From Bacteroidota bacterium (GTDB lineage Bacteria; Bacteroidota; Bacteroidia; Chitinophagales; Chitinophagaceae): 16,371 bases of DNA. Both the position numbers and the translations under genes were made by a program. Numbering within the stretch: the stretch's first letter is position 1; every line of letters starts with the position of its first letter. Of the stretch, positions 1 to 7,100 are shown one piece after another. The notes under the pieces are model-generated. The model was given only the letters and a program-made list of their open reading frames with translations, made no database searches and was not told the DNA's origin. Location of the stretch: the NCBI GenBank assembly GCA_023386235.1, contig JAEWKC010000024.1, positions 1 through 16,371 of the forward strand. Reading direction: 5' to 3'.

Positions 1-682
1 TCATGTTTTCTGTATCTTTCTTCTTCTCGTTGTATTGCGGCAGCACATCTTCCCATTCTTTTTCTATCTGTTTTAAATCATCATTATAAAAATAAAAAAC
101 AGGTACAAAAATCAGTAGGAACAACAATAAAAAACTAAACACTTTACGAATGATAAGCCAGGTGTAATTTTGTTGTCGGTCATTCGTGTTTTTTATCAGC
201 TCTGTGATGTAGATGATATAAAAGCAATAAAATATAAACGGTAAAAAATTGGTAAGAATGTTTTGCACGCGTATATCCTCCGTTCGGCTTACCACGTATA
301 TTTGTGTGGCTAGCAAGAATATTACCCAGGCAATGGTAAAACCGTTCCAGCGGCTAAAACCATAGCCTACCAGCCAGCCAATACTAAACAGAACAACGAA
401 AGATAAAAATTGTATGGAAGTGGTAAAAATATCCAGGTTTTTGTAAGAAATGTTTTCTAATAAAAAGAAGGCAAGAAGATATATAAGAAATAAAACGGCG
501 AATGTAGTGCTTACTCTAAAATTCCTGGCATAAAATACGATAGACAATACCATGCCCAATGCAAAGTAAACAGCCTGAATGATGTAGTCGTTTTCGAGCA
601 GATTGAAATACACATTAAAATTGTACATTACCAAAAACATCAACGCGATGGTAGGCAATGCATACAAAAATAATTGCAGCAT
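1..682 (-). CDS. Polytopic membrane protein, partial (C-terminus beyond the window)
   Basis: The minus-strand frame is open from an ATG at 682 to the first base of the window, about 227 codons, so the C-terminus is missing. The translation begins MLQLFLYALPTIALMF and is strongly hydrophobic, with about six or seven predicted membrane segments. It then becomes charged (NDDLKQIEKEWEDVLPQYNEKKK) just before the edge, as if a soluble domain starts there. It lies directly behind the DUF58 gene on the same strand. In many bacteria DUF58 proteins are encoded beside membrane-anchored transglutaminase-like proteins, so this could be one, but no catalytic domain is visible and I do not assign a function. 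The frame is also open back to a TTG at 718-716 that overlaps the DUF58 stop, so the protein may start 12 codons earlier. Confidence 0.75.
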   Translation of the reverse strand, partial: MLQLFLYALPTIALMFLVMYNFNVYFNLLENDYIIQAVYFALGMVLSIVFYARNFRVSTTFAVLFLIYLLAFFLLENISYKNLDIFTTSIQFLSFVVLFSIGWLVGYGFSRWNGFTIAWVIFLLATQIYVVSRTEDIRVQNILTNFLPFIFYCFYIIYITELIKNTNDRQQNYTWLIIRKVFSFLLLFLLIFVPVFYFYNDDLKQIEKEWEDVLPQYNEKKKDTENM

Positions 683-714
683 TACGGCGCGGGCGGTATG
701 TACTCTTTCTATTC

Positions 715-2064
715 TCAAGAATTACTGTTTTCGTGTATTATCTTTTTTATTCGTTTTTCGTTTTCATTGATCTTTGTCCGCAATGGAGAAATAAGCCACT
801 GCGTTTTGTATCTGGCAAGATTATCCGAATCTTTTTTAATAAAAATAAATTCTACAATATCTGTTACTTTTTTCCTGTTTAATGATTCTGTTAAGGGTAT
901 AAAAAGGAAAGTAGTATCGTCTTCCGCGTTTTTTATCAGTTGCTCTACTACTTCCGCGTTGTTAAGCGAACTTACGATAATAATGGAAGGATGCTGTCCT
1001 TCGAGATAGCTTTTAAGATTGGTATGCTGCTGCCAGCTGCTTACACTGATCAGGTGCTTTAATTTAGCGTCGCTATCTTCTTCAGAAGAAAGAATATACT
1101 TATCACTCTGATCGGAAATGAAGCGAATATTAGGGTTTTGCTTTTTCAGCTCTTCATAAATATTCCACACCATTGTTTTGTAATAATTAAGAAAAGCGAT
1201 GTGCACGGTTTCGTTGGCTTCTATATCAAACCCGGCAAAGAAAGACGCGAATAAATAAATGTGGGAAGAGTAGGGATCAAGACTTTCAGGAGTACGCACT
1301 ACCAGCTCTCTGTTTTTAGCGTATATTTTCCATACAATGCGTCTTATATCGTCGTTTTCAAAAGCTTTATAGTTCAGATGATCTCCTTCTACCTTTTTTA
1401 TATAATCAATTCTGCTGATGATGTTTTCTGTTTTTTTAGGATGAATGACTTCTACCTCTACTTCTTTTTTAGGTGGAACAGAATGAAACCGCTCGTGTGT
1501 ATAGACTTTTACGGCCAGAGAAAAAAATTGAAAAATATCTTCAAGGAAAATGATGGCCTGATCAATGGTGTATTCTTTTATTTCCGGCAAGTCCCATTTA
1601 TAATACCCGTTTAGCCGGGTATTGAAAACCGTTGCGTTTTTTTCTTGTTCGGTAAGTTGAAATTTAGGAGAGTATTCATAATTGTTATATCTCAGACGGA
1701 ATTTAATAAAACCGAAAAGAGGCCTTGCTATAGGATGCACTTCTATATTCAGGCTGTTGTCATATTTAACAGAAGAACTGATTTTGAAGAATAATTTATT
1801 TGTTTTTAGCTGATACAATAAATATATCCAAGCCAGCAATACACTCAACAAGGCGAAAGCCAAAATAAACATCCCGAAAATAATGGTGATTTGTATAAGC
1901 AAAGAGAATATTTCAAAAAAAGGCGTATCCGGGATAAGTTGCGCATTTCTAAGCCAGATATATCCCAGTGTAGAGCCGACGGCGAAAAGCAGGAAATACG
2001 GCGTAAAAGGGAAAAAATATCCTATCTGCGGAATGATTTTTTGAATTCTGGCTTTTCTTTGCAT
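715..2064 (-). CDS. DUF58 domain membrane protein
   Basis: A 449-residue protein with two N-terminal hydrophobic stretches (about residues 17-38 and 52-86), followed by a large soluble region. Residues 228-260 carry the DUF58 signature: DHLNYKAFENDDIRRIVWK followed by IYAKNRELVVRTPE, matching the family pattern of Gly/Asp-hydrophobic-aromatic, basic-x-hydrophobic-x-Trp-Lys and Leu-hydrophobic-Val-(Lys/Arg). The region after it resembles the von Willebrand A-like fold of this family. DUF58 proteins commonly occur with MoxR ATPases and membrane transglutaminase-like proteins, but no MoxR gene is in this window. The exact function is unknown; a membrane-associated role is inferred. The gene is divergent from the methyltransferase at 2173 and probably co-transcribed with the membrane protein that follows it, whose possible TTG start overlaps its stop codon. 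Confidence 0.85.
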   Translation of the reverse strand: MQRKARIQKIIPQIGYFFPFTPYFLLFAVGSTLGYIWLRNAQLIPDTPFFEIFSLLIQITIIFGMFILAFALLSVLLAWIYLLYQLKTNKLFFKISSSVKYDNSLNIEVHPIARPLFGFIKFRLRYNNYEYSPKFQLTEQEKNATVFNTRLNGYYKWDLPEIKEYTIDQAIIFLEDIFQFFSLAVKVYTHERFHSVPPKKEVEVEVIHPKKTENIISRIDYIKKVEGDHLNYKAFENDDIRRIVWKIYAKNRELVVRTPESLDPYSSHIYLFASFFAGFDIEANETVHIAFLNYYKTMVWNIYEELKKQNPNIRFISDQSDKYILSSEEDSDAKLKHLISVSSWQQHTNLKSYLEGQHPSIIIVSSLNNAEVVEQLIKNAEDDTTFLFIPLTESLNRKKVTDIVEFIFIKKDSDNLARYKTQWLISPLRTKINENEKRIKKIIHENSNS

Positions 2065-2075
2065 ATCAGTAGTTG

Positions 2076-2083
2076 CAAAGGTA
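2076..2083 (-). promoter_or_regulatory. Putative -7 box (TACCTTTG) for the DUF58 gene
   Basis: Read on the minus strand this is TACCTTTG, a perfect match to the Bacteroidota -7 consensus TAnnTTTG, ending 11 bases before the ATG at 2064. No clear TTTG -33 element sits 19-21 bases upstream, so the call rests on one box. It would give a very short 5' leader. Confidence 0.4.
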
Positions 2084-2172
2084 TTTAAAACATTTGTCTT
2101 ATTAAAAAATGATTTTGTGGTCAGCAGGAATACTTTTTTTATTCACAACTCCTTTGTTTCTTTGTGTTTTAT

Positions 2173-3075
2173 ATGATTGATAATACTATTCACTACCAAT
2201 CCTGTCCTGTTTGCGACAGCACAAAAATACATAAAGTACTGTTGGCTAAAGACTATACAGTAAGCCACAATCCATATGAGATATGGCATTGCGAGGATTG
2301 TTCATTGCGCTTTACACAAGATGTACCTGATATGCAGCATATTGGCGCATACTACAAATCGGAACAATATGTTTCACACACCGATACACAAAAAGGATTG
2401 ATCAATAAGCTATACCACATTGTGCGTGAGCGAACGTTGAAACAGAAACTAAATATCATACAACAGGCTACCGGCTTGCGGCAGGGCGCATTGCTTGATA
2501 TTGGTGCAGGAGTGGGAGCGTTTGCAGCACAAGCTAAAAAAAGTGGCTGGACCATTACAGCTCTTGAGCCTGACGCCGATGCCAGAAAAGTAGCTTTACA
2601 TAAATTCGGCGTGGAAGCTATGCCCTCACACGAATTATTTAATATACAGGAAAAAAGTTTTGACGCCATTACTTTGTGGCATGTTTTAGAGCATGTACAT
2701 CAGTTGCACGCGTACGTTGAATCTTTTGAAAAATTGCTGAAAGATAAAGGCGCGCTTATTATTGCGGTGCCTAACTACACAAGTTTTGATGCGCAAAAGT
2801 ATCGCCAACACTGGGCTGCATACGATGTGCCCCGGCACTTGTATCATTTTTCACCCGCAAGTATGAAAAAGCTTATGCAACTGCATAACCTGCAGGTAAC
2901 GCAAACATTGCCTATGACATACGACAGCTATTATGTAAGTATGTTGAGCGAAAAATACAAAAGAGGTTACAACAGCTATACAGATGCTTTCTTGACCGGG
3001 TTAAAATCTAATATACATGCTAAAAGAGATGCGGAAAATTACAGCTCAGTCATCTATGTAGTGAAGAAAAAATAA
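2173..3075 (+). CDS. Class I SAM-dependent methyltransferase with N-terminal zinc ribbon
   Basis: A 300-residue protein from the ATG at 2173. A GTG nine bases upstream would add only MFY and is less likely. Residues 11-43 hold two cysteine pairs (CPVC at 11-14, CEDC at 40-43), a probable structural zinc ribbon. The Rossmann methyltransferase core follows: motif I LLDIGAGVGAF (107-117), an acidic residue at the end of strand 2 (ALEPD, E132), and HVLEH (170-174) followed by a strand ending in AVPN. The later YDVPRHLYHFSP (217-228) is typical of a broad class of methyltransferases with this zinc ribbon plus Methyltransf_23 arrangement, often linked to sugar or secondary-metabolite methylation. 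The substrate cannot be read from the sequence. It stands alone, convergent with the RNA methyltransferase at 3153. Confidence 0.85.
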   Translation: MIDNTIHYQSCPVCDSTKIHKVLLAKDYTVSHNPYEIWHCEDCSLRFTQDVPDMQHIGAYYKSEQYVSHTDTQKGLINKLYHIVRERTLKQKLNIIQQATGLRQGALLDIGAGVGAFAAQAKKSGWTITALEPDADARKVALHKFGVEAMPSHELFNIQEKSFDAITLWHVLEHVHQLHAYVESFEKLLKDKGALIIAVPNYTSFDAQKYRQHWAAYDVPRHLYHFSPASMKKLMQLHNLQVTQTLPMTYDSYYVSMLSEKYKRGYNSYTDAFLTGLKSNIHAKRDAENYSSVIYVVKKK

Positions 3076-3152
3076 TCTGCTATTATTACGAAGCACTCAG
3101 GCAGCAAAAACCAAGATGTTGTATACGAGTTTTACTTTATCTCAATCTGTAT

Positions 3153-3671
3153 TTACTTTACTGCTTCCCATAAAACAATACCGGCCGCTATGGAAACATT
3201 TAAAGAATGCTTGGTGCCTTCCTGAGGTATTTCCACAATATGGTCGCATTGTTCCAGTACGTTCTGTGCTACACCCTGCACTTCGTTTCCAAATATCAGG
3301 GCGTATTTTTTATTTTTGTCAAAGTCAAATTCATTAAGCATTATACCGGTGTCTACCTGTTCTACTCCTACTATTGTATAACCTTCTTTTTTCAGCGTGC
3401 TGACTGCATCTGTTGTTTGCTCAAAATAAAGCCAGTCCACAGTTTCCGTTGCTCCCAGCGCGGTTTTATGAATGTCCCGGTGGGGAGGTTGTGGTGTGTA
3501 GCCGCACAAAATTACAGCCTGCAAAAGAAAGCTGTCGGCGGTTCTGAAAATACTGCCTACATTGTGCATGCTTCTGATATTGTCAAGCACTGCAATTACT
3601 TTGTTTTTTTCAGCTTCTTTAAATTCTGTAACCGACAACCGGTTAAGTTGCTCCATACTTAGTTTCTTCAT
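3153..3671 (-). CDS. SPOUT-class (TrmH/SpoU-type) RNA 2'-O-methyltransferase
   Basis: A 172-residue protein with the three SPOUT motifs. Motif 1 is LDNIRSMHNVGSIFRTAD (29-46) with the conserved Arg at 43. Motif 2 is IFGNEVQGV (126-134). Motif 3 is IPQEGTKHSLNVSIAAG (148-164). Motifs 2 and 3 form the trefoil knot that binds S-adenosylmethionine. It lacks the extra N-terminal substrate-binding domain of RlmB, so it is the short form that most resembles TrmH, the tRNA Gm18 methyltransferase. Which RNA and which base it modifies cannot be decided here. It runs opposite to its neighbours and shares the 82-base intergenic region with the divergent dipeptide epimerase gene, where a perfect palindrome lies. 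Confidence 0.85.
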   Translation of the reverse strand: MKKLSMEQLNRLSVTEFKEAEKNKVIAVLDNIRSMHNVGSIFRTADSFLLQAVILCGYTPQPPHRDIHKTALGATETVDWLYFEQTTDAVSTLKKEGYTIVGVEQVDTGIMLNEFDFDKNKKYALIFGNEVQGVAQNVLEQCDHIVEIPQEGTKHSLNVSIAAGIVLWEAVK

Positions 3672-3701
3672 CGAAAAAAATTTACCGTAAAAGTATTTTA
3701 T

Positions 3702-3717
3702 TATTCTTATAAGAATA
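3702..3717. repeat. Perfect 16-bp palindrome between divergent genes
   Basis: TATTCTTATAAGAATA is a perfect inverted repeat with no spacer. It lies in the region separating the divergent RNA methyltransferase and epimerase genes, and its last two bases are the first two of the TATATTTG box of the epimerase promoter. The position would suit an operator for a dimeric regulator. The sequence is AT-rich, so chance is not excluded. Confidence 0.4.
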
Positions 3718-3723
3718 TATTTG
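3716..3723 (+). promoter_or_regulatory. Putative -7 box (TATATTTG) for the dipeptide epimerase gene
   Basis: TATATTTG fits the Bacteroidota TAnnTTTG consensus exactly and ends 30 bases before the ATG at 3754. A convincing -33 TTTG is not seen. A purine-rich AACGGAGAGA just before the start (3740-3749) could serve as a ribosome binding site, stronger than at most genes here. Confidence 0.45.
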
Positions 3724-3753
3724 CTTTCGTACTATTTTTAACGGAGAGAAAAA

Positions 3754-4857
3754 ATGAAGATCACGTCTGTCAAAATTTATAAATATTCTATACCCATGGA
3801 GCCGTTTGTGATTGCAACCGGAACCATGCATTACGCGCAGAATATTTACATAGAGGTAAATACCGATGCCGGATTAAAAGGTGTGGGTGAATGCAGCGCA
3901 TTTCCTATGATTGTAGGAGAAACCCAGGAAACAGGTTATGTGCTTGCAAAAGATTTTGCCGGTATGTGGATAGGCAAAAATCCGCTGGAAATAGAAGACA
4001 GAATGCAGGAACTGCATTACTATATAGCAGGAAATTATACTATTAAGAGCGCGTTTGATATGGCATTGTATGATATTGCAGCTAAAGAAAAAGTATTGCC
4101 TTTGTATAAATATTTGGGAGGAGCTTATTTTGAACCGGAAAGTGATTTGACCATTGGTATAGATACAATTGAAAATATGCGCGCTACTGCCAAAGATTTT
4201 GTAGAAAATAGAAACGTAAGAATTTTAAAGGTGAAATTAGGAAAAGACGCGGATCAGGATATTTTAAGAATTAAAGCTATAAGAGAGCAAGCCGGCGATG
4301 CTGTAGCTATTCGTGTAGATGCTAATCAGGGGTACAGTTTAGAAGATGCAAAAAAACTGCTGAAAGGTATTGAACCTTATACTATTCAATATTGCGAACA
4401 ACCTATGCGCACTTATGATGATGACTTTTTGCCTGAGCTGTTGCAAAGCACTTCTATTCCGGTAATGGCAGATGAAAGTGTATATACGCACCACGATGCC
4501 GAGAGATTGATAAGAGACAGCTCTACGGATGCCATCAATATTAAGCTGGCCAAATCCGGAGGTATATGGGAAGCTTTAAAAATTCATGCGGTAAGCAAAA
4601 AGCATAATATACCCAATATGCTGGGCGGTATGCTTGAAAGCCGTGTAGCGCTTAGTGCTAATGTACATTTAGCTTTAGCTTGCGATAACATAAAATACTA
4701 CGATTTTGATTCCTGCTTATTAGGACATAAAATAGACCCGGTTATGAATGGCGTTGTGTACAAAGGGATGCATTTGCAAATCCCAGATAAACCCGGCATT
4801 GGGGCGGAGGTGCACGCAGACTTTTTAGCAACCTGTCCATCTATCACAATTGAATAA
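3754..4857 (+). CDS. Dipeptide epimerase (L-Ala-D/L-Glu epimerase family, enolase superfamily)
   Basis: A 367-residue member of the muconate-lactonizing-enzyme subgroup of the enolase superfamily. Catalytic and metal residues are all in place: KVK (K159 and K161) for one face, metal ligands D189 (RVDAN), E215 (YCEQP) and D240 (MADES), and the opposite-face lysine K264 (INIKLAKSGG). D317-F-D319 near the C-terminus matches the Asp-x-Asp motif that binds the dipeptide amino group in Bacillus subtilis L-Ala-D/L-Glu epimerase. By family knowledge it interconverts L-Ala-D-Glu and L-Ala-L-Glu, part of murein peptide recycling, though other dipeptides are possible for this family. It has its own putative promoter and ends just before the trp promoter. 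Its peptidoglycan link echoes murQ on the far side of the trp operon. Confidence 0.85.
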   Translation: MKITSVKIYKYSIPMEPFVIATGTMHYAQNIYIEVNTDAGLKGVGECSAFPMIVGETQETGYVLAKDFAGMWIGKNPLEIEDRMQELHYYIAGNYTIKSAFDMALYDIAAKEKVLPLYKYLGGAYFEPESDLTIGIDTIENMRATAKDFVENRNVRILKVKLGKDADQDILRIKAIREQAGDAVAIRVDANQGYSLEDAKKLLKGIEPYTIQYCEQPMRTYDDDFLPELLQSTSIPVMADESVYTHHDAERLIRDSSTDAINIKLAKSGGIWEALKIHAVSKKHNIPNMLGGMLESRVALSANVHLALACDNIKYYDFDSCLLGHKIDPVMNGVVYKGMHLQIPDKPGIGAEVHADFLATCPSITIE

Positions 4858-4863
4858 TTTTTT

Positions 4864-4895
4864 TTTGACAGATTAAAATTTATACTTTATTTTTG
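4864..4895 (+). promoter_or_regulatory. Promoter of the trp operon
   Basis: TTTG at 4864-4867 (within TTGACA) and TATTTTTG at 4888-4895 match the Bacteroidota -33 and -7 elements, TTTG and TAnnTTTG, with 20 bases between them, the usual spacing. It starts seven bases after the epimerase stop codon and is the best promoter in the window. The expected transcription start is near 4899-4901, that is, at the start codon of the leader ORF. Confidence 0.7.
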
Positions 4896-4899
4896 CTTC

Positions 4900-4965
4900 A
4901 TGTTTAACAAAACAAATAATCATTGGTGGTGGCAAACAAACGCTCAGTCGGGTCTGTTTGAATAA
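4900..4965 (+). CDS. trpL: trp operon leader peptide (21 residues, three tandem Trp)
   Basis: A short ORF, MFNKTNNHWWW followed by QTNAQSGLFE and a TAA stop. The three consecutive Trp codons lie at 4924-4932. Three Trp in 21 residues, between a trp promoter and an intrinsic terminator ahead of trpE, is the signature of a ribosome-mediated attenuator. The peptide probably has no function of its own; its translation reports charged tRNA-Trp. There is no Shine-Dalgarno sequence, and the promoter places transcription start on or next to the ATG, so the ORF is likely read from an almost leaderless transcript. Codons 14-20 overlap the antiterminator segment, as attenuation requires. Confidence 0.85.
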   Translation: MFNKTNNHWWWQTNAQSGLFE

Positions 4966-5031
4966 ACCTATGGTTGTATATCTTTTAATTGTATTAAACT
5001 AATCATATTCAAAAAGTCTCGACATAGCGTT
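4939..5031 (+). promoter_or_regulatory. Antiterminator pairing of the trp attenuator
   Basis: Bases 4939-4959, inside the leader ORF after the Trp codons, pair with 5011-5031, the 5' arm and loop of the terminator. AACGCT (4939-4944) pairs perfectly with AGCGTT (5026-5031). After a 2x2 internal loop, GTCGGG (4947-4952) pairs with CTCGAC (5018-5023), one pair being G-U. Then CT (4954-4955) pairs with AG (5015-5016), and TTT with AAA, each after a single mismatch. That gives about 17 pairs, mutually exclusive with the terminator. A ribosome stalled on the Trp codons would leave most of this segment free; one that reaches the stop at 4963 would cover it. A weak CAAAC/GTTTG hairpin (4937-4941 with 4956-4960) could compete. 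Confidence 0.7.
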
Positions 5032-5043
5032 GAGGCTTTTTTT
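5011..5043 (+). terminator. Intrinsic terminator (attenuator) ahead of trpE
   Basis: A 13-bp stem with a five-base loop: AAAAAGTCTCGAC (5011-5023), loop ATAGC, then GTTGAGGCTTTTT (5029-5041), with two G-U pairs, ending in a run of seven T (5037-5043). It lies 28 bases before the trpE start and has no promoter-like sequence after it, so it decides whether the operon is transcribed. Its 5' arm is shared with the antiterminator. Confidence 0.9.
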
Positions 5044-5071
5044 ATACTATCAATTCAAATAATTATAAAAA

Positions 5072-6496
5072 ATGAAGAAGATAAAAATAGAAACGACATG
5101 TAAAAAAATGCTTTCCGATATTTATACGCCCGTGGGTATTTATCTGCGCTTAAGAGATAAATTTCGCGATACCGTTTTACTGGAAAGCGTCAATCACAAT
5201 TCCGCGGAAAATGGCAGATCCATTATCGGGATTAATGCGATCGGCGGCATTGAAGTTACCAGCCTCAATAGTATTGAATTTAAATATCCCAATCACAAAA
5301 CTGAAATCAAAGAAATAAAAGACGCCCAGAAGGTGCCGGATGTATTATGGGAATATATGCAGCAATTTGAAGTTAACAACTCTGAAAATGCTGCTATAAA
5401 ACAGGCTCAGGGTCTATTCGGTTATACTTCTTATAACGCCGTTCAGTTTTTTGATACTATACAACTTCCTTCTTATAAACAACAAAACGAGGTTGACATT
5501 CCTCTGATGCGCTACAGGCTTTACCAGTACGTGATTGTGATCAATCATTTTAAGAATGAAATGTTTTTGTGCGAGAATATTTTAAGAGGGTTAGACAGTG
5601 AAATGGAAGAAGTGGAAACACTGATTAAAAGCAAAGATGTGCCTGCGTTTCCATTTGAATTAGTGGGAAAAGAAACTGCAAACAAAACTGAGGAAGAACA
5701 TATTAAAATGATTGAAAAGGGTATACAAAGTTGTTTGCGTGGCGATGTATTCCAGATGGTTTTAGGAAGAAGATTTAAACAGGAATTTTCCGGAGACGAT
5801 TTTAATGTTTACAGAGCCTTGCGTAGTGTAAATCCTTCTCCTTATTTATTTTATTTTGATTATTCAGATTATAAAATAATGGGCTCAAGCCCCGAGTCGC
5901 AATTGGTGATAAAAGATGGAGAAGCTGTAATACATCCTATCGCAGGCACTTCCGGAAGAACTGGAGATGTAATAAAAGATAAAGAGCTTGCAGAAAAATT
6001 ACTACAGGATCCTAAAGAAAATGCCGAGCATACCATGTTGGTTGATCTGGCGAGAAATGATTTAAGTCGTATGTGTGAAAATGTGAGAGTGCATTATTTC
6101 CGTCAAGTACATAATTACTCGCACGTGATGCATATTGTGAGCGAAGTGAAAGGCGACGTGCAGGAAAATACCAATCCTTTCCGCATGCTTGCCAATACAT
6201 TTCCGGCAGGCACGTTAAGCGGCGCGCCAAAGTTCAGAGCTATGCAGTTGATAGATGAATTTGAAGATGACTCAAGAGGCGCGTACGGTGGCACCATTGG
6301 CTTTGCGGGATTTGATGGCTCTATTAATCATGCTATTATTATCAGGAGTTTCCTGAGTAAAAATAATGCGTTGTATTACCAGGCGGGCGGCGGCATCGTT
6401 GCTAAGTCAAATCCTAAAAATGAAGTGCAGGAAGTACATAATAAATTGGGTGCCCTGAAACAAGCTTTGTTAATGGCAGAAAAATTAAATGGATAA
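5072..6496 (+). CDS. trpE: Anthranilate synthase component I (TrpE)
   Basis: This 474-residue cytoplasmic protein uses chorismate and ammonia (from TrpG) to make anthranilate, the first committed step of Trp synthesis. The N-terminal domain carries LLES (36-39) and GRSIIG (48-53), which in TrpE form the allosteric Trp-binding pocket, so feedback inhibition probably adds to attenuation. The C-terminal chorismate-binding domain shows HPIAGTSGRTG (288-298), AEHTMLVDLARNDLSR (318-333) with the catalytic His at 320, FPAGTLSGAPKFRAM (377-391), YGGTIGF (405-411) and a QAGGGIV segment (437-443). Presence of LLES and adjacency to trpG favour TrpE over PabB. It follows the attenuator and is separated from trpG by two bases. 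Confidence 0.95.
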   Translation: MKKIKIETTCKKMLSDIYTPVGIYLRLRDKFRDTVLLESVNHNSAENGRSIIGINAIGGIEVTSLNSIEFKYPNHKTEIKEIKDAQKVPDVLWEYMQQFEVNNSENAAIKQAQGLFGYTSYNAVQFFDTIQLPSYKQQNEVDIPLMRYRLYQYVIVINHFKNEMFLCENILRGLDSEMEEVETLIKSKDVPAFPFELVGKETANKTEEEHIKMIEKGIQSCLRGDVFQMVLGRRFKQEFSGDDFNVYRALRSVNPSPYLFYFDYSDYKIMGSSPESQLVIKDGEAVIHPIAGTSGRTGDVIKDKELAEKLLQDPKENAEHTMLVDLARNDLSRMCENVRVHYFRQVHNYSHVMHIVSEVKGDVQENTNPFRMLANTFPAGTLSGAPKFRAMQLIDEFEDDSRGAYGGTIGFAGFDGSINHAIIIRSFLSKNNALYYQAGGGIVAKSNPKNEVQEVHNKLGALKQALLMAEKLNG

Positions 6497-6498
6497 TA

Positions 6499-7071
6499 AT
6501 GAAAATATTAGTTTTAGACAATTACGATTCGTTTACATACAATTTAGTACAGATTGTAGAAAGAATATTGAATGATAAGGTAGATGTATTTCGCAACGAT
6601 AAAATTGCTTTGGAAACGGTAAAGCAATACGATAAAATTATACTTTCTCCGGGTCCTGGTATTCCTTCCGAGTCAGGTTTATTACTGCCGGTAATAAAAG
6701 AGTATGCAGCCTCCAAACCTATGCTGGGTGTGTGTTTGGGAGAACAGGGTATTGGAGAGGTATTCGGCGCCACGCTTGAAAATATTCCTGAAGTGTATCA
6801 TGGCGTTGACACGGAATGTCATCTTACAGAAAATAAATCTTACCTGTTCAATGGTTTAGAAAAGACTTTTATGGTTGGCAGATATCACAGTTGGATTGTA
6901 AGCGAAAAAAACTTTCCACATCATGAATTGGAAATTACAGCCAAAGACAACGAAGGAATGATCATGGCCATTCAGCATAAAAAATACGATATACAAGGTG
7001 TACAGTTTCACCCGGAGAGTGTGCTTACACCTGACGGAGAAACTATTTTAAGAAACTGGTTGAAAAAATAA
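6499..7071 (+). CDS. trpG: Anthranilate synthase component II, glutamine amidotransferase (TrpG)
   Basis: A 190-residue class I glutamine amidotransferase that hydrolyses glutamine and channels ammonia to TrpE. It begins with LVLDNYDSFTYNLVQ (4-18), has SPGPG (50-54), the nucleophile C79 in GVCLGEQ, RYHSW (128-132), and the other triad members H171 and E173 in QFHPES. The residue usually His after CLG is Glu here (GVCLGEQ). The length is normal for a free TrpG not fused to TrpD or TrpE. It is two bases behind trpE, fitting a tightly coupled pair; the same protein could also serve PabB in folate synthesis, as in some bacteria. Confidence 0.95.
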   Translation: MKILVLDNYDSFTYNLVQIVERILNDKVDVFRNDKIALETVKQYDKIILSPGPGIPSESGLLLPVIKEYAASKPMLGVCLGEQGIGEVFGATLENIPEVYHGVDTECHLTENKSYLFNGLEKTFMVGRYHSWIVSEKNFPHHELEITAKDNEGMIMAIQHKKYDIQGVQFHPESVLTPDGETILRNWLKK

Positions 7072-7100
7072 AATATAAAACATCAATTATAAATAAAGAG

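Noticed and set aside
1261..1614. Plus-strand open frame of 117 codons within the DUF58 gene.
   Set aside because: It is antisense to a well-supported coding region and its composition (rich in Phe and Tyr) is typical of antisense reading of this AT-rich DNA.
3076..3152. Short convergent gap searched for a bidirectional terminator.
   Set aside because: No inverted repeat with flanking A/T runs is visible there.
3207..3662. Long plus-strand open frame (about 150 codons) opposite the SPOUT methyltransferase.
   Set aside because: It lies fully antisense to a gene with all family motifs, and its translation is a Cys/Phe/Tyr-rich shadow without recognisable features.
4966..5010. Further structured element (riboswitch or T-box) in the trp leader.
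   Set aside because: The stretch is AT-rich spacer without stable pairing or T-box motifs; the leader ORF and the two exclusive hairpins explain the control.
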